Part shown: positions 15,674 through 24,826 of the stretch, one piece after another
How positions within the stretch are numbered: the first letter of the stretch is position 1
How the letters are laid out: every line of letters starts with the position of its first letter
Assembly: GCF_011761355.1 (NCBI RefSeq)
Contig: NZ_JAASRW010000008.1
Span: 181,504-245,503, forward strand
DNA length: 64,000 nucleotides
From: Paenibacillus lupini
GTDB lineage: Bacteria > Bacillota > Bacilli > Paenibacillales > Paenibacillaceae
Direction of reading: 5' to 3'
The notes under the pieces: generated by a model
Databases searched by the model: none
Told to the model about the DNA's origin: nothing
Seen by the model: the letters and a program-made list of their open reading frames with translations, nothing else
Position numbers and translations under genes: made by a program

Positions 15674-16990
15674 ATGGACTTAAGAAAATACCGATTAGAT
15701 GAACCCGCGCTCAGCACATTCAGTGAGGAACGCGATGAATATGAACGGGATTATGCACGGCTGATTCAATCCCCGGCTTTCCGGCGGCTGCAAGGCAAAT
15801 CGCAAGTATTTGGTGCCGGATCAGGTGATTATTACCGGACAAGGTTAACCCATTCCCTCGAAGTATCGCAAATTTCCCGCGAAGTGGCGAAGCGCTTAGG
15901 GAAACAATACGCTTTTCTGTCTAAAAAAGAACATCCGGGTCTTATTCTGGATCCGTCTGTTGTTGAAATTGCGGCACTTGCCCATGATTTGGGACATCCG
16001 CCATTTGGCCACAAAGGCGAAGAAGTACTGAACCGCTTATTAATGGAGGAACATGGACTTGCTTATGAAGGCAACGCCCAAAACTTCCGTATCCTCATGT
16101 TCCTTGAGAAGCGCGCCGGCAGCGGCAGCGGCCTTGATCTGACAGCAGCTGTCCTGCTCGCAACCAATAAATACCCCTACTCGATTGATGAACCGGGAAG
16201 GCTGAAAGGGCTGTACAGCTCGGAGTGGCATGCCATTGATCATATTCGCCAATCTTGGGCGATGCCAACGGGCTGTTCTACGCTTGAAGCACAGCTGATG
16301 GACCTATGCGATGATATCGCTTATTCCACCCATGACATAGAAGACGGTATCCGTGCCGGCAAAATTCAAATGAACCGGACTTTCTTTGAGGATCAACGAC
16401 TGATCGATAACCTCGTACAAGAAATTGTAGAGGATCAAGGCAATATGGATGTGGGTTGGGATCAGGTAGACATACCAGCGATGGTGAAGCGAGTGCTGGC
16501 GGCTTATTTGCAGCAGTGGGAGGAGCTTTACGCTCTGTATGATCATGAATCGTCCCGTACGCGCAGAGAGATGAAAGCACGCTGGGTCAGCGTATTTGCT
16601 GGCCGGGTTGGCATTATTGACGATCAGACAAAGGGCTGGAAGAAGGTAACCTTCGTGCTGGATGGACAGCAGGATATCGATCTGCTGCGCACGATGGAAA
16701 TTTTGAAGAAATTAGCTTGGGTAACGCTGATTAAGGATTTCCGCGTACAGCGGTTGCAAATGCGCAGCGAAATTATGATCCGCCGTCTGTGGGACAGCTT
16801 CAAGATACCTGAGCAAGGACGCTTGATTCTGCCGACAGACTGGGTAGCAAGCTTCGAGCAGCATAAACATAATTGGAGCTGGGCCCGCTTCATTGCGGAT
16901 TATATTTCCGGCATGACTGATGCTTATGCAGAGAAGGTCTATGCCGAACTGTACGCGAGCAAATCCGGTTCGATCTATGAAATGGACTGA
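15674..16990 (+). CDS. HD-domain dGTPase-like phosphohydrolase
   Basis: 438 residues. The HD metal site is clear: RLTHSLEVSQ ... AALAHDLGHPPFGHKGE, with the QSPAFRRLQGKSQV region typical of deoxyguanosinetriphosphate triphosphohydrolase-like proteins. Hydrolyses dNTPs to deoxynucleoside plus triphosphate, controlling dNTP pools; exact substrate range unknown. ATG at 15674 with AGGAGG 7 nt upstream; an upstream in-frame start at 15539 has no ribosome site. A weak SigA-like TTCTTA-N17-TACAAT lies at 15604-15632. Single gene, converging on the nucleoside hydrolase. Confidence 0.9.
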   Translation: MDLRKYRLDEPALSTFSEERDEYERDYARLIQSPAFRRLQGKSQVFGAGSGDYYRTRLTHSLEVSQISREVAKRLGKQYAFLSKKEHPGLILDPSVVEIAALAHDLGHPPFGHKGEEVLNRLLMEEHGLAYEGNAQNFRILMFLEKRAGSGSGLDLTAAVLLATNKYPYSIDEPGRLKGLYSSEWHAIDHIRQSWAMPTGCSTLEAQLMDLCDDIAYSTHDIEDGIRAGKIQMNRTFFEDQRLIDNLVQEIVEDQGNMDVGWDQVDIPAMVKRVLAAYLQQWEELYALYDHESSRTRREMKARWVSVFAGRVGIIDDQTKGWKKVTFVLDGQQDIDLLRTMEILKKLAWVTLIKDFRVQRLQMRSEIMIRRLWDSFKIPEQGRLILPTDWVASFEQHKHNWSWARFIADYISGMTDAYAEKVYAELYASKSGSIYEMD

Positions 16991-16993
16991 CCC

Positions 16994-17956
16994 TTAAGCA
17001 GGGTTCAGTTCCGCGTTCTGCGACAGCATAGTAATATAGTCGAAGAATTTTTCTGGTTCTACATCGTAGACAAGGCTTATTGGACGGCCGCCATCCGTCT
17101 CAACCGTACGCCCTTGGCTTGGGCCGTGAGGAATAACCGTTCCATAGACCGTCTTCATTTGAACGAGACTTGGATCTCCGACTACTGCTGTCGTAAGAAC
17201 ATCCCATAAATAGTACGTCGAGTTTGTCTCCATAAAGACAAGCGGCGGACAAGCCGCGTAGCATTGACCTACAAAATCAAGCCCTGCATGTCTGCGAAGC
17301 GATGCCCAGCGGTTCCTGATGGGAACGGTAAGCGGTACTTTATTCGTACTCTCCAGCGCAACAAGCTCGATCTTGATACCGCTGTTCCACACCGTCTCTA
17401 CTGCTTCCGGATCCCAGAAGGCATTCCATTCCGCTGTGCCGTCATGCTCCGGCTCCTGAACGTTACCCTTTTCATTAAAGGTACCGCCCATCCAGACAAG
17501 CTTCTCGATCTTCTCCTCGATACTCGGTGCTTCTTCGAGTGCCCTCGCCAAATCAGTAAGTGGACCTGTGAAGAGTAATGTTACCGGTTCGCTGGCATTT
17601 TGCAGCTGCTGAATCATATGCTGGTGAGCAGGCAAACCAGCCTCACGTGTATGTATAGTTCCTGGTTCATTCAGGATTGGCAGCGCATCTACGAAAAACG
17701 TGTGCATCCGCCATTCCGCTGGAAATGGATTTTGCCCTCTGGAATTTGAACGTGCAACCTCCACCTTGTCACTCATGCCCGGCGCTCCGAAGCGGTCAAT
17801 AATTTTACGGCTTGCAGCCATCCCCGGCTCCAAATATCCATCGGCCGGAATAACAGATACCCCGATCAGTTCAACATCCTTCATTTGCAAAACAAGGAAC
17901 AACGATACAAGATCGTCTACCCCCGCATCGTGATTGAAATACAGCTTTTTTCCCAT
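16994..17956 (-). CDS. Inosine-uridine preferring nucleoside hydrolase family protein
   Basis: About 320 residues. Near the N-terminus LYFNHDAGVDDLVSLFL replaces the usual DxDPGxDD calcium site, with Asn for the first Asp; later LLFTGPLTDLARAL and EWNAFWDPEAVETV match family blocks. Cleaves the N-glycosidic bond of ribonucleosides for salvage. Start uncertain: ATG 17956 begins MGKKLYF as in relatives, with only a weak purine run; in-frame ATGs at 17968 and 17989 are possible. Stop is 4 nt from the stop of the converging HD gene with no terminator between them. Confidence 0.85.
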   Translation of the reverse strand: MGKKLYFNHDAGVDDLVSLFLVLQMKDVELIGVSVIPADGYLEPGMAASRKIIDRFGAPGMSDKVEVARSNSRGQNPFPAEWRMHTFFVDALPILNEPGTIHTREAGLPAHQHMIQQLQNASEPVTLLFTGPLTDLARALEEAPSIEEKIEKLVWMGGTFNEKGNVQEPEHDGTAEWNAFWDPEAVETVWNSGIKIELVALESTNKVPLTVPIRNRWASLRRHAGLDFVGQCYAACPPLVFMETNSTYYLWDVLTTAVVGDPSLVQMKTVYGTVIPHGPSQGRTVETDGGRPISLVYDVEPEKFFDYITMLSQNAELNPA

Positions 17957-18022
17957 TTCCGCTTCCATCCCTTCATAAGTATAAAACATGATCGCGTTTG
18001 CCCATCCTATAGCTATAGCCCA

Positions 18023-18149
18023 AGCTTACGAAGTATGAATTTTCATGTATGGCCGAGAATGGCCACTTGGGTGAATATTCATTAAGCTTAGGCTTACGAT
18101 GCAAGAATCACCACGAACAGCCTCATTTATGCTGTTTGTGTGATCATTC
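18023..18149 (+). repeat. Leader-module array, locus C: two hairpins before the DUF1540 gene
   Basis: Hairpin 18037-18080 (GAATTTTCA...TGAATATTC with inner TGGCC/GGCCA) and hairpin 18105-18149 (GAATCACC...TGATCATTC with inner ACAGC/GCTGT). Each is preceded by CTTACGA-type sequence as in locus A, though the ATG of the minicistron is lost here. The second hairpin runs straight into TTTTTAGGAGG, the ribosome site of the DUF1540 gene. Confidence 0.75.
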
Positions 18150-18168
18150 TTTTTAGGAGGTGAACACC

Positions 18169-18324
18169 ATGGCTAAAGATGTTCTTTGTGAAGTAAACTC
18201 GTGTAAGTATTGGGCAGCAGGCAATCACTGCGCCGCGTCTTCCATTTATGTTGTAAACAACCGTTCGAAACAAGCAAGCAACTCCGATGAAACGGATTGC
18301 AAAACGTTTGAGCCAAAGATCTAA
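18169..18324 (+). CDS. DUF1540 Cys-rich small protein (51 aa)
   Basis: Begins MAKDVLCEVNSCKYWAAG and continues with NHCAASSIYV and ETDCKTFEPKI. The CEVxSCxYWxxGxxCxA spacing is the DUF1540 signature, probably a small zinc-binding fold; function unknown. ATG at 18169 with an excellent AGGAGGTGA 7 nt upstream. It is preceded by the hairpin modules at 18023-18149. Monocistronic. Confidence 0.9.
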   Translation: MAKDVLCEVNSCKYWAAGNHCAASSIYVVNNRSKQASNSDETDCKTFEPKI

Positions 18325-18326
18325 AG

Positions 18327-18393
18327 GAATGGGCAACGGCGCGCAGTCCCTCTGCATGTATCACACACGCATCGGAAGCTGAGCGCCGTCCCA
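18327..18393. terminator. Possible shared hairpin between convergent genes
   Basis: GAATGGG...CCCATTC and CGGCGC...GCGCCG form a long imperfect stem between DUF1540 and the VanY-type gene. There is no strong T run, so termination is tentative. Confidence 0.4.
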
Positions 18394-18403
18394 TTCGACT
18401 TCA

Positions 18404-19339
18404 TTATTTTGTTACTGGAACCGCGTTATAATACTCCTCTAGGGTCAATCCTTTATCTTCAAGCTCCTGTGATAACTCTTTACCTACATAACGGATATGC
18501 CAAGGCTCATATTTGTAGCCTGTAATGGCGTCCTTGCCATCAGGATAACGGATTATGAACCCGTATTCTGGTGCATGAGCTGCCAGCCATTCAGCTTCAG
18601 GCGTTCCACCGAAGCAATCTTCTGCTGCACATTTGCCGTCACTGCCAGATACGTCAATAGAGAGGCCTGTTTGATGCTCGCTTGTGCCAGGGAATGCACT
18701 GTAAGTCAACGCTTTTTCCATTCCGTCTTTCTCCACATAACGGTTAAACAGCGCTTTTTGCGTTGCTTGCGAACGGTAAGCCGATACACCAGCTAAGTAA
18801 ATCCCGTCTTTCTCTGCTCCAGCGAACAGATCTTCCAGCGCGCCCGCTGCTTCTTTGCGCATTTTACGTTTGTCGATTTTGTCATTAAACGTAAATCGAA
18901 CATCTGGATACACCAGATCCGTAGGTTCATAACCATCCGGCAGCTTGTATTGCTTATCTACCAGTACGGTTACACTCTCAGGCTGGGCAACTACCGGAAT
19001 TCCGTCCTCTTCACCAGCTGTTGCAACTGCTGCCTTTGAAGGCTCCTCCGTCTTTGATGGCTCATCAGAAGGCTTGTCCGATGGTTCATTAGATGGCTCA
19101 TTAGATGGTTCCTCTGAAGGAGCATCCGATGGCGAGTTGGTTGGCTCGTCCGATGTTATAGGTTCATCCGTTCCGGCAGGATCTGTTGGTTGCGAAGTCT
19201 CGCTATTAGCCGTCGTCTCTTCTGGAGCTTGGGCCGTTAAATTTTCATAGCGAATAAAAAGAATGACTGCAATAGCAACCACACATACCGCTACAAATGC
19301 TAATCCACGTCTTCTGCGTTTCCTTATATTTCTTCTCAT
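18404..19339 (-). CDS. VanY-type D-alanyl-D-alanine carboxypeptidase (peptidase M15B)
   Basis: 311 residues. An N-terminal Arg-rich start and one membrane helix (LAFVAVCVVAIAVILFI) anchor it. Residues 35-105 are a Pro/Ser/Glu linker with repeated SNEPSNEPSDKPSDEPS units that spans the wall. The catalytic domain has the zinc motif SEHQTGLSIDVSG and EPWHIRYVG. Trims the terminal D-Ala of peptidoglycan stem peptides. ATG at 19339 with AAGGAG 6 nt upstream. No VanS/VanR or ligase genes adjoin, so this is a wall-maintenance enzyme rather than glycopeptide resistance. Confidence 0.92.
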   Translation of the reverse strand: MRRNIRKRRRRGLAFVAVCVVAIAVILFIRYENLTAQAPEETTANSETSQPTDPAGTDEPITSDEPTNSPSDAPSEEPSNEPSNEPSDKPSDEPSKTEEPSKAAVATAGEEDGIPVVAQPESVTVLVDKQYKLPDGYEPTDLVYPDVRFTFNDKIDKRKMRKEAAGALEDLFAGAEKDGIYLAGVSAYRSQATQKALFNRYVEKDGMEKALTYSAFPGTSEHQTGLSIDVSGSDGKCAAEDCFGGTPEAEWLAAHAPEYGFIIRYPDGKDAITGYKYEPWHIRYVGKELSQELEDKGLTLEEYYNAVPVTK

Positions 19340-19536
19340 GTTGTCTCCTTACTGCTGTTTTATTGTAGATCCTTCTGTCCTCTCTACTATAAACGAATAG
19401 ACGAGATAATGTCTTAAAAAGTTGTAACAATTGTTTGAGCCATTTTGCCATGATTGGTATACTTGTATTGCCTTTGACATTCCTCTTCCAGCCAAGCATA
19501 ATGAAGACAATAACATCATAAATGTAAGGACAAGAC

Positions 19537-21444
19537 ATGACAGGCAGCTTAAGGGAGGCCTGTTTTTATTGTGAGAGGCAGGCGAAAATCGTGTCAAATC
19601 TAGCACCAAAACGGTTGTTCAGCAAACGACCCATTCTCGCATTCTCGCTGATTGTACTTCTAAAGAGCTTTCTTACCTGGATGGTCGTCTTTGGTGGCCC
19701 GAACTGGACAACCCTGCTCAAGGAATTACCTTTTGCGTTGATTGTGTTCTGCTTTATTGAATGGTTTGCAACAAAACGAAAGCTGGTCTATTATTTGAGC
19801 GCCAACCTGCTCATGACCGCTATCCTATTTGCCGTACTTATGTATTACAAATATTATGGCGTTATTGTCACGTATGTAGCCCTTCATCAAGTGAATCAGG
19901 TTACGGCAGTCAGCAACAGCGTCTTCTCCCTGATGGACCCTTATTATTTGCTAGTCTTTATTGATATTGTCGTCATGAGCTATTATTTAATGCGCCGCAA
20001 GAAGGGACAATATTGGAAGATAGCTAGCCAGAAGCAGGTCAGCCGGCGTGTTCTAGCCACCTTGTTTGGTATTTCGCTTGCGCTTTGTTTATTTAATATT
20101 GTACCAAACCGCGCCAGTATGAACGAGATTGTCAAAGCTGAACAGATGGGGATCCTCAACTACGAAGCCTATACGATCTTTTCTAATAAGGATCAGCAGC
20201 TTGTTAAGCCTTCCGAAATTACACAGGCGAAGATTGATGAACTGAAGCAGATTAATAAGCCGGCATCTCCACAGCAGTGGAATGCAGCCTCCGGTAAAAA
20301 TCTAATCATCATCCAAATGGAGTCGTTCCAGAACTTCCTCATGAATCTGACGATCGACGGCAAAGAAATTACACCTAATATGAACAAACTAGCGAAAGAA
20401 AGCTATTATTTCAATAACTTCTATCAAGGCGTTGGCCAAGGTAATACATCCGATGCCGAGTTTATCGTCAATACGTCGTTCTATATTCCATCAAACGGAG
20501 CGGCAACGCAGGTCTATCCGAAGAAAGAACTGCCAAGCCTGCCCAAACTGATGCAAGAGCACGGCTACGACACCGCCACGTTCCATACGAATGTCGTGGA
20601 TTTCTGGAACCGCGGCGAGCTGTATAAGGCACTAGGTTTCAACCGTTACTATGATAAGAAGTTTTTCGGAGAAGAGGATTCCGTCTTCTTTGCAGCTTCC
20701 GATGAAGTGCTCTATGCCAAGACAGCAGCCGAGCTGGAACAGATGGATCAAGGTGATAAACCGTTTTATGCACAAGTGATTTCAATGACTGCCCATCATC
20801 CATTTACCATTCCAGAGCGCAAATATAAGATGGAGCTCCCAGCGCGATATGAGGACACCTTCGTTGGTGATTATATCCGAGCCCAGAATTATGCGGACTA
20901 CGCACTTGGACTATTTATAGACGATTTGAAGCAGCGCGGCATATGGGACAACAGCGTTATTATGCTGTACGGCGACCATCTTGGCCTGCCAATCTATTCC
21001 CTCGATCGCGATGACAAAGATCTAATGAAAGAAATATATGGTCATGAGTACGGCTCAGCCGATATGATCAACATCCCGCTTATTATTACAGCACCTGGTA
21101 TTACGAAGCCAGCCGTATTCAACCAGCTTGGCGGTCAGGTAGATATCTTGCCTACTGTAGCGAATCTGTTCGGCTTCTCGCTGGACAATCATATTCACTT
21201 CGGACAGGATATTCTAAACAACACATCGGTTAACTTGCTGCCGCAGCGTTACTACTTGCCAACCGGCTCGTTCCTAAGCAGTGAAGAGCTGTTCCTGTCC
21301 GGCAGTGGTTATGCGGACGGCACACACCTCCCGCTCTCGGGTGCCAGCACAACATCGCTTGATTCAGAAGATGAATTTAACCGCGCGCTGGAGCTGCTGC
21401 GATTATCCGACAGTTACGTCAGCCAGCTACCAGAATGGAAATAA
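19537..21444 (+). CDS. ltaS: Lipoteichoic acid synthase family protein (LtaS)
   Basis: 635 residues. Five membrane helices in the first 210 residues (e.g. ILAFSLIVLLKSFLTWMVVF, FALIVFCFIEWF, NLLMTAILFAVLMYY), then an extracellular sulfatase-fold domain with IIIQMESFQ (metal Glu), GQGNTSDAEF (catalytic Thr), SMTAHHPF and YGDHLG (metal ligands). Polymerises glycerol phosphate from phosphatidylglycerol. ATG at 19537 has AAGGA 6 nt upstream; a GTG at 19591 would drop an odd 18-residue extension and is a plausible alternative. Monocistronic with a terminator at 21453. Confidence 0.93.
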   Translation: MTGSLREACFYCERQAKIVSNLAPKRLFSKRPILAFSLIVLLKSFLTWMVVFGGPNWTTLLKELPFALIVFCFIEWFATKRKLVYYLSANLLMTAILFAVLMYYKYYGVIVTYVALHQVNQVTAVSNSVFSLMDPYYLLVFIDIVVMSYYLMRRKKGQYWKIASQKQVSRRVLATLFGISLALCLFNIVPNRASMNEIVKAEQMGILNYEAYTIFSNKDQQLVKPSEITQAKIDELKQINKPASPQQWNAASGKNLIIIQMESFQNFLMNLTIDGKEITPNMNKLAKESYYFNNFYQGVGQGNTSDAEFIVNTSFYIPSNGAATQVYPKKELPSLPKLMQEHGYDTATFHTNVVDFWNRGELYKALGFNRYYDKKFFGEEDSVFFAASDEVLYAKTAAELEQMDQGDKPFYAQVISMTAHHPFTIPERKYKMELPARYEDTFVGDYIRAQNYADYALGLFIDDLKQRGIWDNSVIMLYGDHLGLPIYSLDRDDKDLMKEIYGHEYGSADMINIPLIITAPGITKPAVFNQLGGQVDILPTVANLFGFSLDNHIHFGQDILNNTSVNLLPQRYYLPTGSFLSSEELFLSGSGYADGTHLPLSGASTTSLDSEDEFNRALELLRLSDSYVSQLPEWK

Positions 21445-21452
21445 CGAATGTT

Positions 21453-21485
21453 CGCCCGCCTAAAGTTTAGGCGGGCGTTTTTTTT
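21453..21485 (+). terminator. Terminator of ltaS
   Basis: CGCCCGCCTAAA-gttTAGGCGGGCG followed by eight T. Confidence 0.93.
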
Positions 21486-21670
21486 ATAGGATGCCTCGAT
21501 TAAATTCACCACATCTGCCTTCTCCTAAAAATTGGATTCCATATAGTTCCAAAGATTTATTTTGCTAATCTTGGTACTAAATCTACTAATTCTCTATAGT
21601 ACTAAAACCTCTCATCTGCTAGTATCAGAAAGGGTCTAAACCATATTTCAACAAAAGAGAGGTATAATAA

Positions 21671-22750
21671 ATGAAAACTTTTTACCGTAACAGTCTTATT
21701 CTCTTCCTAGCAGCACTCTTTATCGTATTTCCCTTCCAAGCTTCTAAAGTAAGTGCGGCGTCCGCGGAAGATGCAGTGAATGCTTACTATCCGGGCGATA
21801 TCGATGAGCATTGGGCTTTTAACGAGCTTGATAACTTCGTAAGCGCAGATTTGCTCAAAGGCTATGTTGGCCAAGACGGCGAAGTTACGCTGAAACCTGA
21901 CTTGTCCATCAGCCGTGCTGAGTTCGTATCCATTCTGGTACGCGCAATTGGACTGACAAGCACTGAAGCAGGCAAAACCTTTGCTGACGTTCCAGCAGGC
22001 AAATGGTACTCCGAACCGATTCAAATCGCCAGCTCCCTTGGCATCGTGAACGGTCTTACCGAAACAACATTTGGTCCTAATGAACTGATTAAACGCGGTG
22101 AGATTGCAACAATGGTCGTTCGTGCGTTCACAGCATCCGTCACTTTCGAAGGTGAAGCGAAAGCATTCACGGACGTACCGGAATACTTCGCAACACCGTT
22201 TATCAAGCAAGCCAGCCAAGCAGGAATTGTTCGTGGTGCTACTGCAACAACGTTCAAACCTTATGCGAACGCGACCCGCGCAGAAGCGGTTGTTATGATC
22301 CAACGTGCACTTGATCTGCAAAGCAGTGACTTGCCTGAGGATGCTGCTCTTACAGCTGTGATTGAGGGATACGAGACGGAAGAAGTAGCCGCTATCAATG
22401 CCCTGGACTTCGCTAAGCTTGGCGAAGTTCAAGCCAAGTATATGTCCGGTTATTACCTGGCCTTTAACCAATATCTCTACGAAGATATCGAATCCTATCT
22501 GGATGAAGGCTATTCAATTAAAATGGAGAAACTGACACCACAAAAACTTGAAATTGTTTCGAAATCTAACCGTTTTGCTGTGGTTCAATCCACAGGCAGC
22601 ACCTACAATGTGACAGAAGTAGTAGACGGTGAACCGTCTACCAATCCATCGTCTTACGATGGTATTTACTATCTGAAGAAAATGCCGGATAACAGCTGGA
22701 AAATCTACTCGTTCTACGACGATGAAGATCTCTCTGGTGAAGCAGAATAA
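21671..22750 (+). CDS. SLH-domain surface protein (359 aa)
   Basis: Signal peptide at 1-30 (ILFLAALFIVFPFQASKVSA, cleavage near VSA-AS). Three S-layer homology domains span about 40-215, each with the FxDVP..WYxxPI / RGEIATMVVRAF pattern (ISRAEFVSILVRAIG, IKRGEIATMVVRAF, TRAEAVVMIQRAL); they bind pyruvylated secondary wall polymer. The C-terminal 140 residues (VIEGYETEEVAAINALDF..., KKMPDNSWKIYSF) look like a small NTF2-like or SnoaL-like fold. ATG at 21671, GAGGT 7 nt upstream. Monocistronic. The 180-nt gap before it shows no clear element. Specific role unknown. Confidence 0.88.
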   Translation: MKTFYRNSLILFLAALFIVFPFQASKVSAASAEDAVNAYYPGDIDEHWAFNELDNFVSADLLKGYVGQDGEVTLKPDLSISRAEFVSILVRAIGLTSTEAGKTFADVPAGKWYSEPIQIASSLGIVNGLTETTFGPNELIKRGEIATMVVRAFTASVTFEGEAKAFTDVPEYFATPFIKQASQAGIVRGATATTFKPYANATRAEAVVMIQRALDLQSSDLPEDAALTAVIEGYETEEVAAINALDFAKLGEVQAKYMSGYYLAFNQYLYEDIESYLDEGYSIKMEKLTPQKLEIVSKSNRFAVVQSTGSTYNVTEVVDGEPSTNPSSYDGIYYLKKMPDNSWKIYSFYDDEDLSGEAE

Positions 22751-22753
22751 TAC

Positions 22754-22788
22754 GAAGAGGCTTGCGGATAACCGCAAGCCTCTTTTTT
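22754..22788. terminator. Bidirectional terminator
   Basis: GAGGCTTGCGG-ataa-CCGCAAGCCTC followed by T6; separates the SLH gene and the converging aldo/keto reductase gene. Confidence 0.92.
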
Positions 22789-22792
22789 ATAA

Positions 22793-23752
22793 CTAAATCA
22801 CATAGGAGGAATCTGGCTCGAACAAACGGCTGATCTGCTCGAAATCTTCACGGCTAAGCTTCCAGCGGGAAGCAGCGGCATTCTCCTGCACCTGCGCAGC
22901 TGATTTGGCACCTGGTATAACCGTTGTGACTGCCTTATTGTATAAGAGCCAGTTGATTGCTACTTGGCCAAGCGGCTTGCCGATATTTCTCGCAATTCCT
23001 TCAAGCAGCTCGACCTTCAGGACATTGCCTTCAAAGTTGTCGCGTTTGTACAGGGGATTACCATAAGAGCGTATATCATCATCGGAAAATTTACTGAGCG
23101 GGTTAAACTTACCCGTTAATAGTCCTTGCGCCAGCGGGCTGTAGGGAATAAATCCAAGCTGCTGCTTCTCTGAGTAAGGCAGTTCCGCATACTCAACTTG
23201 CCTCTGAAAAAGATTATATGGCGATTGAAGCGATACGATCGGTGCAACCGACTGCGCCGCTACAAGCTGCTGTACAGAAAAGTTTGACACCCCGATGCTT
23301 CGTATTTTCCCCGCTTGAACAAGCTCATTTAAGACCAAAAAAGTCTCTTCTACTGGCACTGTTCCTTTCGGATCCGGCCAATGTACCTGGTAAAGATCGA
23401 TATAGTCGGTATCCAGACGACGGAGACTAGCATCGACTTCTTCGATAATACTTTCCCGCGACAAATCGATATCTACCTGGAAACGGTCATCCCATACGAG
23501 CCCAACCTTTGTTGCAATGAGTACTTTATCCCGTACAGCTTTAAGTGATTGTCCAAGCACTCTCTCCGATTCTCCAAAACCATATACCGGAGCCGTATCG
23601 AAAAAGGTAATGCCCAAATCTACAGCTTTGTCGACCGCAAGCCTAATGTCCCGCTCCTCTACTTGGCCCCACCCGTTCCGTCCGGCAGCCCATGCCCCGA
23701 AACCAATAACGGATGGATACAGCTCACTGTTGCCAAGTCTTCTTGTCTCCAT
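22793..23752 (-). CDS. Aldo/keto reductase
   Basis: 319 residues. Catalytic residues in FFDTAPVYGFGESE (Asp, Tyr), VLIATKVG (Lys) and LYQVHWPDP (His), with AVTTVIPGAKSAAQVQEN binding the NADPH phosphate. Cytoplasmic reductase of aldehydes or sugars; substrate not predictable. ATG at 23752 with AAAGGAGG 8 nt upstream. Divergent from the VOC gene. Best compared with the YhdN/AKR11 group. Confidence 0.92.
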   Translation of the reverse strand: METRRLGNSELYPSVIGFGAWAAGRNGWGQVEERDIRLAVDKAVDLGITFFDTAPVYGFGESERVLGQSLKAVRDKVLIATKVGLVWDDRFQVDIDLSRESIIEEVDASLRRLDTDYIDLYQVHWPDPKGTVPVEETFLVLNELVQAGKIRSIGVSNFSVQQLVAAQSVAPIVSLQSPYNLFQRQVEYAELPYSEKQQLGFIPYSPLAQGLLTGKFNPLSKFSDDDIRSYGNPLYKRDNFEGNVLKVELLEGIARNIGKPLGQVAINWLLYNKAVTTVIPGAKSAAQVQENAAASRWKLSREDFEQISRLFEPDSSYVI

Positions 23753-23890
23753 TCCTTCTACCTCCTTTTACCTTACAATACCCATTACTTTACTTGGAAT
23801 AATTTTCATTATACTCTTCCCTATCTCGCTTGACAACGAAAGATTGAATGCCTATGATGGGGTCAATCTAGAGGAGAAGGAGTCATACAT

Positions 23891-24274
23891 ATGGGACGTA
23901 AACGAGTCGATCATGTTGGAATTATGGTACGAGATATGGAAGCAACAATCCGTTTCTACGAGGAGTTCGTAGGGCTTGAGCTGAAAGGCCGCTTGACGCA
24001 TACGAACGGCGTTATTGAGCTGGCTTTCCTTGGATTCGGCGGTTCTGATGAAACAGAGATTGAACTTGTCCAACATTATAACGGCGAACTGCCAGCAGAA
24101 GGTCGTGTTCACCACTTCGCGATTTATGTAGATGATGTAGAAGAGGAATTTGCACGTTTAAAGCAGACAACCGTGACGTTTATCGACGAAGAAATCATTA
24201 CCCTGCCTAATGGCTACCGTTATTTCTTCATCAGCGGACCGGAAGGCGAGCGGATCGAGTTTTTCCAGCGCTAA
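23891..24274 (+). CDS. VOC/glyoxalase-fold protein
   Basis: 127 residues with two beta-alpha-beta-beta-beta modules: RVDHVGIMVRDMEATIRFYEE and VHHFAIYVDDVEEEFARL, ending GPEGERIEFFQR. The His of DHVGI, the His of HHFAI and the late Glu (RIEFF) match metal-ligand positions of lactoylglutathione lyase-like enzymes. Could be a glyoxalase, an isomerase or an antibiotic-binding member. ATG at 23891 with AAGGAG 8 nt upstream. Monocistronic. Confidence 0.88.
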   Translation: MGRKRVDHVGIMVRDMEATIRFYEEFVGLELKGRLTHTNGVIELAFLGFGGSDETEIELVQHYNGELPAEGRVHHFAIYVDDVEEEFARLKQTTVTFIDEEIITLPNGYRYFFISGPEGERIEFFQR

Positions 24275-24279
24275 TACAC

Positions 24280-24321
24280 AAAAGCCTCCAAATCCACTTA
24301 GCGTGGAGTTGGAGGCTTTTT
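24280..24321. terminator. Bidirectional terminator
   Basis: AAAAGCCTCCAA...TTGGAGGCTTTT with an inner TCCAC/GTGGA stem, between convergent VOC and Bcp genes. Confidence 0.92.
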
Positions 24322-24330
24322 AATTACTGT

Positions 24331-24798
24331 TTATTTTGCAGCTTCGAGTACTTCTTGTACGTGGCCGTCTACGGATACGCTGCGCCATTCGCGGACAAGC
24401 ACACCGTTCTCGTCGATCAGGAACGTCGAACGCTCGATGCCCATGAATGTCTTGCCGTCCCAGGTACGTTCTTTCCACACACCAAACAGCTCCGATACCG
24501 TATGATCCGTATCAGCCAGCAATGGGAAAGGAAGGCTGAATTCCGAGATAAACGTATCATGCGAAGCAAGATCGTCAGGGCTGATACCGATTACCTCTGT
24601 GTTTTGCTGCTTGAACTGACCGTTATAATCACGGAAATCGCAGGATTCCACTGTACAGCCCGGCGTATTATCCTTCGGGTAGAAGTAGATAACAAGCTTC
24701 TTGCCTTTATAGTCTTGAAGCGAAATGCTGCCGCCTGTTGAAGCAGGCAGTGTGAAATCCGGCACAGCTTGGCCAATTTGTACTTGTCCTTGCGTCAT
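24331..24798 (-). CDS. bcp: Thioredoxin-dependent thiol peroxidase (Bcp/PrxQ)
   Basis: 155 residues. Peroxidatic Cys48 and resolving Cys53 in PKDNTPGCTVESCDFRD, five residues apart as in Bcp. LGVWKER and GIERSTFLIDENG are family blocks. Reduces organic and hydrogen peroxides in the cytoplasm using thioredoxin. ATG at 24798 with GGAGAGGTG upstream. The asparaginase gene lies 28 nt upstream on the same strand, so the two may be co-transcribed. It adds to the peroxide-defence set of this window (glutathione peroxidase, PerR). Confidence 0.93.
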   Translation of the reverse strand: MTQGQVQIGQAVPDFTLPASTGGSISLQDYKGKKLVIYFYPKDNTPGCTVESCDFRDYNGQFKQQNTEVIGISPDDLASHDTFISEFSLPFPLLADTDHTVSELFGVWKERTWDGKTFMGIERSTFLIDENGVLVREWRSVSVDGHVQEVLEAAK

Positions 24799-24826
24799 AA
24801 ATGGACACCTCTCCTCTTATTTATCG